From NCBI GenBank assembly GCA_937944075.1, contig CALDZZ010000165.1:1-21709 (forward strand): a DNA stretch of 21,709 bases. Reading direction: 5' to 3'. The notes beneath the pieces are model-generated. The model searched no databases. It saw only the letters and a program-made list of their open reading frames with translations, and was not told where the DNA came from. The stretch is from an uncultured Rhizobiaceae group bacterium (GTDB taxonomy: Bacteria > Pseudomonadota > Alphaproteobacteria > Rhizobiales > Rhizobiaceae). Of this stretch, positions 15,628-21,709 are shown one piece after another (positions within the stretch are counted from its first letter, which is position 1; the number at the start of each line of letters is the position of its first letter). The translations under genes and the position numbers were made by a program.

Positions 15628-16440
15628 CTACTCAATCAGTTTGCGCACGGCGGACAAATCAGTAAGCTCGAAGTCTTCTGTTTGAACCAGCACTGTTTGA
15701 GGGTCCGCAAACAGTATCCCGTAAGCAGAAGGTTCGTTGACCTCGACACTTGTACTGGCAACATCAAAAATCATCGGCATTTGCCCTACCGTACTCTTGA
15801 ATACTGAAAACGGAACACCCCTGTGACTGCCCGAGATCGTTCGATGAACATGCCCACAAACAATATGTTTCAGGTTTCCGTATCGCGTTGCAACTTCGTA
15901 AAATGCTTCTCCATCAAGCAACTTGATGATGTCCATCCCAACAAAGCCCGTATCATGGGGCGGATGATGCATGAAGATGATACATGGCTTGTGAGCAGCC
16001 TCTTCAAGTTTTTCATCAAGCCATGCAAGCCGCTTTTCACACAGCCTGCCCATGTGGGATTTTGGATAATCATAGGGAGGTGCATTCAGCGTATCCAGCA
16101 GGATCAGGCGCAAATCACCCATATCAATGACCTGCTGGACAAATCCGTTACGATCTGTTTCAGCATCTTCAAAAACAGACAGAAAATTATCCCGACGATC
16201 ATGATTGCCGAGTAAAAGCTTATAGGGGAGCCTCAAGTCCTGCAGCCTCGCTTGCAGCATTTGATAGGATTTTATATCACCGACGTCTGTCAAATCGCCA
16301 CAGAAAATTACCAGATCTGCATCACCGTTATGCGCGTTTACGTGTTCGATACCCTTTGCCAGTTGGACATCAGGATGAAGTTTGCCGTCTGCTACATCAG
16401 GCTCCATGTGAGTGTCTGTAAATACGATAATCTTGCGCAT
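15628..16440 (-). CDS. Class III cyclic nucleotide phosphodiesterase-like metallophosphoesterase (CpdA/GpdQ type)
   Basis: A calcineurin-like two-metal phosphoesterase of 270 aa. Metal ligands are visible in order: D9 and H11 (FTDTHM), D49 (GDLTD), N79-H80 (LLGNHDRRDNF), H158 (MHHPP), H197 and H199 (CGHVHRTISG). The GNHDRR.NF and GHVHR.ISG contexts suit the CpdA/GpdQ family, which acts on cAMP or glycerophosphodiesters; the substrate is not decided by sequence. An in-frame ATG at 16500 would overlap zur. The ATG at 16440 is preferred because GAGG lies just before it and the fold begins at once. It follows zur by 25 nt, so it is probably the last gene of the zinc operon. Its two-metal site may use Zn, Mn or Fe. 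Confidence 0.9.
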   Translation of the reverse strand: MRKIIVFTDTHMEPDVADGKLHPDVQLAKGIEHVNAHNGDADLVIFCGDLTDVGDIKSYQMLQARLQDLRLPYKLLLGNHDRRDNFLSVFEDAETDRNGFVQQVIDMGDLRLILLDTLNAPPYDYPKSHMGRLCEKRLAWLDEKLEEAAHKPCIIFMHHPPHDTGFVGMDIIKLLDGEAFYEVATRYGNLKHIVCGHVHRTISGSHRGVPFSVFKSTVGQMPMIFDVASTSVEVNEPSAYGILFADPQTVLVQTEDFELTDLSAVRKLIE

Positions 16441-16465
16441 TGCCGCCTCAGATTTCAACCCCGTT

Positions 16466-16876
16466 TCAAGTGCACTTGCTGCATTGGCCATGCAATTCAA
16501 CCGTTGTGTGTTTCAATGCAAAATCCTGCTTTTTGGCAAGTTTCCCCAGGTGATTGTCAAGACCGGTATCACCAAGCTCACGAACACTTTCACACTGGTT
16601 GCAAATCATGAATACAGCCGGTTCTTCATGACTGCATTCCTGATGACTGCAGGCAACGAAGGCATTCAGGCTTTCCAGCTTGTGCACAAGTCCAAACTCT
16701 ACCAGTTTGTCCAGCGCCCGATAGACCTGCAGGGGCGCGCGAAAACCTTCTTCACGCAACAAGTCAAGAATACTATAGGCGCTCAGCGGATTTTCAGCTG
16801 TCATCAAAACATCATGCACAAGCTTCTGGTTCTTCTTGAGGGAAACCGCATGGCTGGCGTGAACGTCTGAGGTCAT
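16466..16876 (-). CDS. zur: Zinc uptake regulator Zur (Fur family)
   Basis: A 136-aa repressor that binds DNA when loaded with zinc. The winged-helix part ends in RAPLQVYRALDKLVEFGLVHKLESLNAFVAC, typical of Zur rather than Fur. CSHQECSHEE and FMICNQCESV (C92-C95) and the final GQCSKC (C132-C135) supply the metal ligands, including a four-cysteine structural site. It starts 3 nt after the znuB stop. Its likely target is the palindrome between znuC and znuA (18603-18623), so it would repress its own operon. Confidence 0.95.
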   Translation of the reverse strand: MTSDVHASHAVSLKKNQKLVHDVLMTAENPLSAYSILDLLREEGFRAPLQVYRALDKLVEFGLVHKLESLNAFVACSHQECSHEEPAVFMICNQCESVRELGDTGLDNHLGKLAKKQDFALKHTTVELHGQCSKCT

Positions 16877-16879
16877 GAA

Positions 16880-17722
16880 TTATTCTCCACGGCTGCTGTC
16901 TGGGGAGACTTCAGCATGATTCGGCTTGTGCCGTCTTGTTTTTCCACCCAACACAAGCGAAATAATAAAGAGCATCAAGGCCATCACCACAATGGAAGGT
17001 CCAGAGGGTGTATCCCACCCGAGCGAAGCATAAAGCCCTCCAACCACGGCTGCAATACCGATGATAGCGGCAACAACCGCCATCTGTTCAGGCCCGGTAG
17101 CCAATTGCCTTGCACTGGCTGCAGGAATAATCAACAGCGCAGTAATCAGCAACACACCAACGATTTGCATGGAAATGGCAATTACCAGGGCCATAAGCAC
17201 CATGAATATCATGTTCACAACATCAGGATTCATGCCCTCTGCCCTGGCAAGTTGTTCATTGACTGTAACGGCAAAAAGATTGCGCCAGATCATGACCAGC
17301 ACTGCTAGGGCGAACAAGCTTCCTGCCCAGACAAACCCCACATCAAACCTCGAAACAGAAAGAATATCACCAAACAGAAGTGCGTTTAGATCGATCCTGA
17401 CCCAGGTCATGAACGCAATCGCGACCAGACCCAAGGCAAGCGCTGAATGAGAAAGAAGTCCAAGCACGGCATCAGACGAAAGGCCACCGCGCTTCTGCAT
17501 CATGTAGAGCAACAGCGAAATGACGATCGAGATTAAAAAGACTGAAACCGTGATGTTGATTTCAAACAATAGTGCGAAGGAAACCCCCAGCAGGGCTGAA
17601 TGGGCAAGCGTATCCCCAAAATAGGCAAGCCTGCGCCAAACCACAAAACAGCCAAGCGGGGCTGCGATGATCGCAATGCCGATACCGGCAAGGAGCGCGC
17701 GTATAAAAAAATCATCAAGCAT
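16880..17722 (-). CDS. znuB: Zinc ABC transporter permease ZnuB
   Basis: A 280-aa inner-membrane permease with about eight hydrophobic segments. VVWRRLAYFGDTLAHSALLG near the N-terminus and IVGVLLITALLIIPAASARQLA near residues 180-200 are typical of the ABC-3 family (ZnuB/TroC). The longest frame starts at 17968, but its first 82 residues lie within znuC in another frame and have no transporter character. The ATG at 17722 overlaps the znuC stop by 8 nt and begins MLDDFFIRALLAGIGIAI, the normal family start. Coupled to znuC. Confidence 0.94.
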   Translation of the reverse strand: MLDDFFIRALLAGIGIAIIAAPLGCFVVWRRLAYFGDTLAHSALLGVSFALLFEINITVSVFLISIVISLLLYMMQKRGGLSSDAVLGLLSHSALALGLVAIAFMTWVRIDLNALLFGDILSVSRFDVGFVWAGSLFALAVLVMIWRNLFAVTVNEQLARAEGMNPDVVNMIFMVLMALVIAISMQIVGVLLITALLIIPAASARQLATGPEQMAVVAAIIGIAAVVGGLYASLGWDTPSGPSIVVMALMLFIISLVLGGKTRRHKPNHAEVSPDSSRGE

Positions 17723-18548
17723 TAGAGTCTGCCTCCTGCTTGTCGTGATGCTCATGATGATGCCCGTCATCAGGATGACAGTGATCCGTAATTGACCCGT
17801 CAGCATGTAGAACAGTGCCATCCGGCAAATGCTGGTGGTCATGCGCATGTCGATAGACCGCCAATGCACCGATCGCACGTTCGCCAAACAGGTTTTTGTA
17901 TTCAGCACTCTCGGCAACTGCTGCAGGTGAACCCTGACAGCAAATATGACCGTTAAGGCAAATGACACGATCCGTTGCAGCCATCACGACATGAAGATCA
18001 TGCGAGACAAGCAATATCCCGCAATTTAATTCATCACGAATTTCGCCAATAAGTTCGTAAAGGGCTATTTCGCCCGCAAAGTCTACCCCCTGCACCGGTT
18101 CATCCAGCACCAGAAGGTTTGGCTTTCTCGCAATTGCACGCGCCAAAAGCACGCGCTGCATTTCACCACCTGAAAGCGTTCTGACTTGTGACTTCTTCAA
18201 GTGCAATACACCCGTGCGCTGCAAATGGTAATCTATATCTGAGTGTGAAAGCTTTCGGGTAATCGTCATGAACCGCTCAACAGAAAGGGGCATCGTCCAG
18301 TCAATCTCAACCTTTTGCGGGACATACCCTATTTGCAAGCGAGAAGTTCCCTGCCTGCGCGTTCCCTCATCTGGATGGAGCACATCCAGCACCATTTTTG
18401 CAGTGGTGGATTTGCCAGATCCATTTGGCCCGATAAGGGTTACGATCTCGCCGGCAGAAATTGAAAGGTCAACGCCCCGAACAAGCCAGCGTCCGTCTCT
18501 GGCTACACCAGCATTAACAAGCTCAATCAACGAAACATTATCTGACAA
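17715..18548 (-). CDS. znuC: Zinc ABC transporter ATP-binding protein ZnuC
   Basis: A 277-aa ABC ATPase that powers zinc import through ZnuB. Walker A GPNGSGKST (40-48), signature LSGGEMQRV (125-133), Walker B LLVLDEP (145-151) and the H-loop SHD (182-184) are all present. The C-terminal tail (residues 234-268) is very rich in histidine (HAHDHQH, then HCHPDDGHHHEHHDK), as in other ZnuC proteins, and may sense or buffer zinc in the cytoplasm. First gene of the minus-strand operon znuC-znuB-zur-phosphodiesterase, divergent from znuA. Confidence 0.96.
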   Translation of the reverse strand: MSDNVSLIELVNAGVARDGRWLVRGVDLSISAGEIVTLIGPNGSGKSTTAKMVLDVLHPDEGTRRQGTSRLQIGYVPQKVEIDWTMPLSVERFMTITRKLSHSDIDYHLQRTGVLHLKKSQVRTLSGGEMQRVLLARAIARKPNLLVLDEPVQGVDFAGEIALYELIGEIRDELNCGILLVSHDLHVVMAATDRVICLNGHICCQGSPAAVAESAEYKNLFGERAIGALAVYRHAHDHQHLPDGTVLHADGSITDHCHPDDGHHHEHHDKQEADSNA

Positions 18549-18602
18549 TGGTACAAACTTTCAAATTAGGCACTTGCCATTTTACCGGGATTGGCATAAA
18601 TG

Positions 18603-18623
18603 AAATGTAATAACATAACATTT
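18603..18623. promoter_or_regulatory. Probable Zur operator between znuC and znuA
   Basis: AAATGT (18603-18608) and ACATTT (18618-18623) form a near-perfect palindrome around AATAACATA; 8 of 10 base pairs about the centre match. Size, AT-richness and the ATGT...ACAT arms resemble known alphaproteobacterial Zur boxes. Its place in the 98-bp gap between the divergent znuC and znuA starts would let one site control both directions. Confidence 0.75.
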
Positions 18624-18646
18624 TTCAAAGTCCACAGGTGACACTC

Positions 18647-19672
18647 ATGAAACGTCTTCTTTTACTAAGCCTAATATCACTTGCACTCAATACAAAATCA
18701 TGGGCAGCTCCTGAAGTGGTTGTTTCAATCAAGCCGGTTCATTCCATTGTTGCTGCTTTGATGGAAGGCGTCGGCAAGCCCAAGCTTCTTTTGCAGGGCA
18801 ATGAGTCACCGCATGATTTTTCCATGCGCCCGTCACAGGCAAAAAGCATTCAGGAAGCTGATCTGCTGATATGGATCGGTGAAAGTCTTGAAGGCTTTTT
18901 GGCAAAACCGGTGAAAAACCTTGGGCAAGGTACAACATCGATGGAAATTCTTGAACTTGCAGGCATCAGGAAACATGAGTTTCGCGATCATGATGAGCAC
19001 GACCACGCCAGCCACAAGAAAACACATGATGAGGGTCACAAGGATGAACATGACCATGAAGAACATTCCGGGCATGGGCACGAGGACAAACATGATGAGC
19101 ACAAAGACGAACACAAGGAAGAAGAGGCTCACGCAAGTCATGATCATGGCGATGACGACACTGATCCACACGTCTGGCTTGATACTGATAACATGCAGGT
19201 TGCAGCAGTCGAGATAGTCAAAAAATTAAAAGAACTGGACCCTGAAAATGCAGGCATATACGACCAAAACGCCAAGAAATTAAATGCGGAGCTGGAAAAA
19301 CTGGAAGCTGAAATCAAGGGCATTACCAGCTCCATAAAGAGCAAGGAATATGTTGTTTTTCATGATGCCTATCAGTATTTCGAAAAACAGTTTGGACTGG
19401 AAAAACCCATCACAATAACATTAAACCCTGAAATTGCACCTGGTGCTGCACGCATCAAGGAAATCAGGGAAGAGGTTCAAGAGCACTCGATTAGTTGTTT
19501 GTTCAGCGAGCCGCAATTCTCGCCAAAGGTACTGGAAGTGGTTTCGGAAAATACAGGAAAAACAATTGCCACAATAGACCCTCTCGGTAGCGCTCTCGAT
19601 GCTGGCAAGGATCATTATTCAAAAACACTTCTGAAGCTGGCAAAGAGCTTTAGTAATTGCTTGTCTGGGTAA
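18647..19672 (+). CDS. znuA: Periplasmic zinc-binding protein ZnuA
   Basis: A 341-aa cluster A-I solute-binding protein that captures zinc in the periplasm for ZnuBC. Signal peptide: about residues 1-20 (MKRLLLLSLISLALNTKSWA). Expected ligands: H32 (IKPVHSIV), H175 (DPHVWLD) and H239 (VFHDAYQYF). Between about residues 112 and 170 a long His/Asp/Glu loop (HDEHDHASHKK, HEEHSGHGHEDKHDEHK) is typical of ZnuA and absent from manganese-binding relatives. A GTG at 18638 would extend it by three residues, but AGGTGA lies correctly spaced before the ATG at 18647, so that is preferred. Divergent from znuC with the Zur site between. Confidence 0.96.
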   Translation: MKRLLLLSLISLALNTKSWAAPEVVVSIKPVHSIVAALMEGVGKPKLLLQGNESPHDFSMRPSQAKSIQEADLLIWIGESLEGFLAKPVKNLGQGTTSMEILELAGIRKHEFRDHDEHDHASHKKTHDEGHKDEHDHEEHSGHGHEDKHDEHKDEHKEEEAHASHDHGDDDTDPHVWLDTDNMQVAAVEIVKKLKELDPENAGIYDQNAKKLNAELEKLEAEIKGITSSIKSKEYVVFHDAYQYFEKQFGLEKPITITLNPEIAPGAARIKEIREEVQEHSISCLFSEPQFSPKVLEVVSENTGKTIATIDPLGSALDAGKDHYSKTLLKLAKSFSNCLSG

Positions 19673-19678
19673 AATATA

Positions 19679-19716
19679 ACTTTCGCCGTAGTTTACAGTC
19701 GAAAGTAGCATTTGTT
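19679..19716 (+). terminator. Possible znuA terminator
   Basis: ACTTTCG (19679-19685) and CGAAAGT (19700-19706) form a perfect 7-bp stem with a 14-nt loop, followed by AGCATTTGTTTTAC. The T tract is short and interrupted, so it is a weak candidate, six nt after the znuA stop. Confidence 0.4.
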
Positions 19717-19796
19717 TTACACAGTCTTTTTCTTGTGTCTTGCCCTGTGTAAGGTTTAAGAATGATGCGAGACTAACAATTGCACAAGTTCAAGAC

Positions 19797-20447
19797 ATGT
19801 CAAACTTTCCAGATGAATTGCTGAACGGCTATCATGCCTTTCGCGCCGGTAACTTTCTTGAAGAGAAAAAACGCTACGAAATACTGGCTGAAAAAGGACA
19901 GAAACCACAAACCATGGTCGTGGCCTGTTGCGACAGCCGTTCTGCGCCTGAAACGATTTTCAATGCCCATCCTGGTGAAATGTTCGTGGTTCGCAATGTT
20001 GCAAACCTCGTACCGCCATACGGTCCAGACCATGGGTTTCACGCAACCTCTGCGGCACTTGAATATGCAGTGCAGGTCCTAAAGGTAAAAAACATCATCG
20101 TACTGGGGCACGGAAGATGTGGGGGCATTGCAGCCGCACTGGATCAGGAAATGGAACCTCTTTCTCCAGGCGATTTCATCGGCAAGTGGCTGGAGCTTCT
20201 CCGCCCTTCAGCAAAAAGTTTTGGCAATAATGACCTCATGACAACCTCGGAGCGTCAGACGGCGCTTGAGCATATTTCCGTAAGGCATTCCATTGAAAAC
20301 CTTCGCACCTTTCCCTGCGTATCAATTCTTGAGGGCAAGGGCAGGTTAACACTTCATGGCGCATGGTTTGACATCTCCCACGGCGAATTGTGGACAATGG
20401 AACCCGAAACAGGCGATTTTTCTCGCGCTGCATTCGAAAAAGAGTGA
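19797..20447 (+). CDS. Beta-class carbonic anhydrase
   Basis: Interconverts CO2 and bicarbonate in the cytoplasm. The 216-aa protein has the zinc ligands C44 (ACCDSR), H105 and C108 (LGHGRCGGI), and the D46-R48 dyad of the CxDSR motif. VVRNVANLVPPY and SAALEYAVQVLKVKNIIVLGHG are typical of the family, and the C-terminal LHGAWFDISHGEL is also usual. A TTG at 19740 would add 19 residues of non-family character, so the ATG at 19797, giving normal length, is chosen although no clear ribosome site precedes it. It lies 124 nt after znuA on the same strand; a separate promoter is likely. Being a zinc enzyme, its place next to znuA is notable but may be chance. Confidence 0.93.
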   Translation: MSNFPDELLNGYHAFRAGNFLEEKKRYEILAEKGQKPQTMVVACCDSRSAPETIFNAHPGEMFVVRNVANLVPPYGPDHGFHATSAALEYAVQVLKVKNIIVLGHGRCGGIAAALDQEMEPLSPGDFIGKWLELLRPSAKSFGNNDLMTTSERQTALEHISVRHSIENLRTFPCVSILEGKGRLTLHGAWFDISHGELWTMEPETGDFSRAAFEKE

Positions 20448-20601
20448 AGTTTCTCACAAAACATGTCGCAAAATTAGAAATCCCTGCATTCATTATGATA
20501 ATTTAAGATGGAAAAGCAGGACAAACTGCTATAGAAATTAACGCAGTCTGACATGAGATCAGGTGAAATATTGTAGCGACTATTTCCTGGGAGGGAAAAT
20601 T
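20448..20601 (+). other. Intergenic region upstream of the amino-acid binding protein
   Basis: A 154-bp AT-rich gap. The only confident element is the strong ribosome site GGGAGGG ending about seven nt before the ATG at 20602. No promoter hexamers or operator were clear enough to call. Confidence 0.5.
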
Positions 20602-21663
20602 ATGAAAAAACTTTTAATGGCTCTAGCAGCCACAACAATGATGACATCTGCAGTTTTTGCGGATGGTCATGGCGAAATCAAGATTGGCACAATTCTGGGT
20701 TACACTGGCCCGATTGAATCCCTTACAGGCCCAATGGCTGACAGTGCTGAAATGGCAATGGAAGAAGTAACCGCTTCAGGCAAACTGCTTGGTGGTGCAA
20801 AAGTGACTTCAATCCGTGGTGACTCAACCTGTGTTGACTCAGCTGCTGCTACAGCTGCTGCCGAGCGTTTGGTAACAGGCGACAAGGTAAACGCAATAAT
20901 GGGTGCTGACTGTTCAGGTGTAACAGGCGCAATTCTTCAAAACGTTGCACGCGCTAACGGCGTTGTCATGATTTCACCATCAGCAACATCCCCTGCTCTT
21001 TCAACAGCAGAAGATGATGGCCTCTTCTTCCGCACAGCTCCTTCTGATGCACGTCAGGGCGCTGTTATTACAGACATCCTGAACGACAAGGGCATCAAGT
21101 CTGTTGCTATCACTTATACAAACAATGACTACGGCAAGGGTTTGGCTGAATCCATTCAGAAAAACTATGAAGCTGCCGGCGGCAAGGTAACAATTTCTGC
21201 AGCCCACGAAGACGGCAAGGGTGACTACTCAGCTGAAGTTGGCGCATTGGCGCAGGCTGGTGGCGAAGTCCTGATCGTTGCAGGTTACCTAGACCAGGGT
21301 GGTAAGGGCGTTATTCAGGCTTCTTTGGATTCAGGCGCTTTTGATACATTCGTATTGCCGGACGGCATGATCGGTGACTCTCTTCCAGTCGCAATCGGTG
21401 ATGCGCTTAACGGCTCATTCGGCACGGTTCCTGGCACAGACAGCGAAGGCGCAGAAATCTTCGACAAGATGGCCAAGGAAAAAGGCATCAAGACAGATGC
21501 ATTCTCCGCTGAATCATACGATGCAGCAGCCTTGATCATGCTTGCCATGCAAGCTGCTAAGTCTTCAAAATCTGCAGACTTCAAAGGCAAGGTCATGGAT
21601 GTTGCTAACGCACCAGGCGAAAAATCCTTCCAGGTGAACTTGGCAAGGCGCTTGAAATGCTAG
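20602..21663 (+). CDS. Leu/Ile/Val-type periplasmic amino-acid binding protein, frameshifted near the C-terminus
   Basis: Solute-binding protein of a branched-chain or related amino-acid ABC importer. The signal peptide MKKLLMALAATTMMTSAVFA is followed by HGEIKIGTILGYTGPIESLTG, then AERLVTGDKVNAIMGADCSGVTGA, VARANGVVMISPSATSPALS and VAITYTNNDYGKGLAES, a typical type I periplasmic-binding fold. An upstream in-frame ATG at 20563 would mask the signal peptide; the ATG at 20602 has GGGAGGG before it. The frame ends early as ...GEKSFQVNLARRLKC, which is not family-like. In the next frame, from the A run at 21620-21624, the normal ending ILPGELGKALEMLAAGKEID resumes and runs off the window. One missing A explains this: either a sequencing error or a genuine frameshift. 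The rest of the transporter is outside. Confidence 0.9.
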   Translation: MKKLLMALAATTMMTSAVFADGHGEIKIGTILGYTGPIESLTGPMADSAEMAMEEVTASGKLLGGAKVTSIRGDSTCVDSAAATAAAERLVTGDKVNAIMGADCSGVTGAILQNVARANGVVMISPSATSPALSTAEDDGLFFRTAPSDARQGAVITDILNDKGIKSVAITYTNNDYGKGLAESIQKNYEAAGGKVTISAAHEDGKGDYSAEVGALAQAGGEVLIVAGYLDQGGKGVIQASLDSGAFDTFVLPDGMIGDSLPVAIGDALNGSFGTVPGTDSEGAEIFDKMAKEKGIKTDAFSAESYDAAALIMLAMQAAKSSKSADFKGKVMDVANAPGEKSFQVNLARRLKC

Positions 21664-21709
21664 CAGCCGGCAAGGAAATCGACTACGTTGGTGCAACAGC
21701 AGTTGAATT
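21620..21709 (+). pseudogene. Frame-shifted C-terminal part of the binding protein, cut by window edge
   Basis: After five A at 21620-21624 the reading frame must move by one base to give ILPGELGKALEML, then AAGKEIDYVGATAVE, matching the usual C-terminal part of Leu/Ile/Val-binding proteins. The preceding 20602-21619 frame is intact. Loss of one A in a homopolymer is the simplest cause. The stop codon lies beyond the window. Confidence 0.75.

Noticed and set aside
17723..17968. N-terminal extension of ZnuB
   Set aside because: It lies wholly within znuC in another frame and lacks transporter features; the ATG at 17722 is the natural start.
18978..19140. Repeat array of CATGA/GATCA-like units resembling a short tandem repeat
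   Set aside because: Explained by codons of the His/Asp/Glu-rich ZnuA loop; not evenly spaced and without spacers, so not CRISPR.
18833..19171. 112-aa hydrophobic minus-strand frame inside znuA
   Set aside because: Its hydrophobic look comes from reading the His/Asp codons of the ZnuA loop in antisense; not a membrane protein gene.
18921..19217. 98-aa Met/Thr-rich plus-strand frame in znuA
   Set aside because: A frame-shifted reading of the CATGAC/GATCAT-like His-Asp loop; an artefact of low complexity.
19740..19796. Longer carbonic anhydrase from a TTG start
   Set aside because: The extra residues do not match the family, and the ATG at 19797 gives the normal length.

Overview
The window looks like chromosomal DNA of an alphaproteobacterium with a moderately AT-leaning genome, most likely Hyphomicrobiales (Rhizobiales) or a close relative. 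The evidence is a single-chain anthranilate synthase TrpE(G), a tryptophan leader peptide with three consecutive Trp codons upstream of it, a Ppx/GppA-RlmE gene pair, and a Znu/Zur locus of alphaproteobacterial type. The order-level placement is inference; no rRNA or tRNA is present to test it.

Layout. (1) 1-1992, minus strand: 5' part of trpE(G), preceded by a transcription attenuator with leader peptide trpL. (2) 1993-2475: AT-rich intergenic DNA with several inverted repeats, some terminator-like, possibly including a small structured RNA. (3) 2476-9093, minus strand: a compact five-gene operon of uncharacterised proteins (coiled-coil protein, 382-aa protein, AAA+ ATPase with a DDID Walker B, 419-aa protein, DUF2333-type membrane protein). 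This is the least explained part of the window and the best candidate for an undescribed system. A perfect 12-bp palindrome lies in its presumed promoter. (4) 9189-10853, minus strand: cobalt-type nitrile hydratase alpha, beta and accessory protein; the alpha subunit has a His/Asp-rich N-terminus. (5) 10921-13014, minus strand: a membrane-bound GGDEF-EAL protein followed by a single-domain response regulator. (6) 13176-15509, minus strand: a Ppx/GppA phosphatase with a long disordered N-terminus, then rlmE. (7) 15628-19672: zinc homeostasis. znuC-znuB-zur and a CpdA/GpdQ-like phosphodiesterase run on the minus strand, znuA runs divergently on the plus strand, and a probable Zur operator sits between them. 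(8) 19797-20447, plus strand: a beta-carbonic anhydrase, itself a zinc enzyme. (9) 20602 to the right edge, plus strand: a Leu/Ile/Val-type periplasmic binding protein whose C-terminus is broken by an apparent one-base loss in an A run.

How the genes fit together. The znu/zur block is a standard autoregulated high-affinity zinc uptake locus. The nitrile hydratase genes are translationally coupled and make a self-contained enzyme plus metallochaperone. The five-gene unknown operon has gaps of 1, 6, 44 and 60 nt. Its two function-unknown soluble proteins share a motif (NALVP followed by VISD), and the set combines an ATPase, a coiled-coil protein and a membrane anchor. That composition suggests one multiprotein ATP-driven assembly at the inner membrane, whose role cannot be read from the sequence. 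No CRISPR array, insertion sequence, integrase, tRNA or rRNA was seen.
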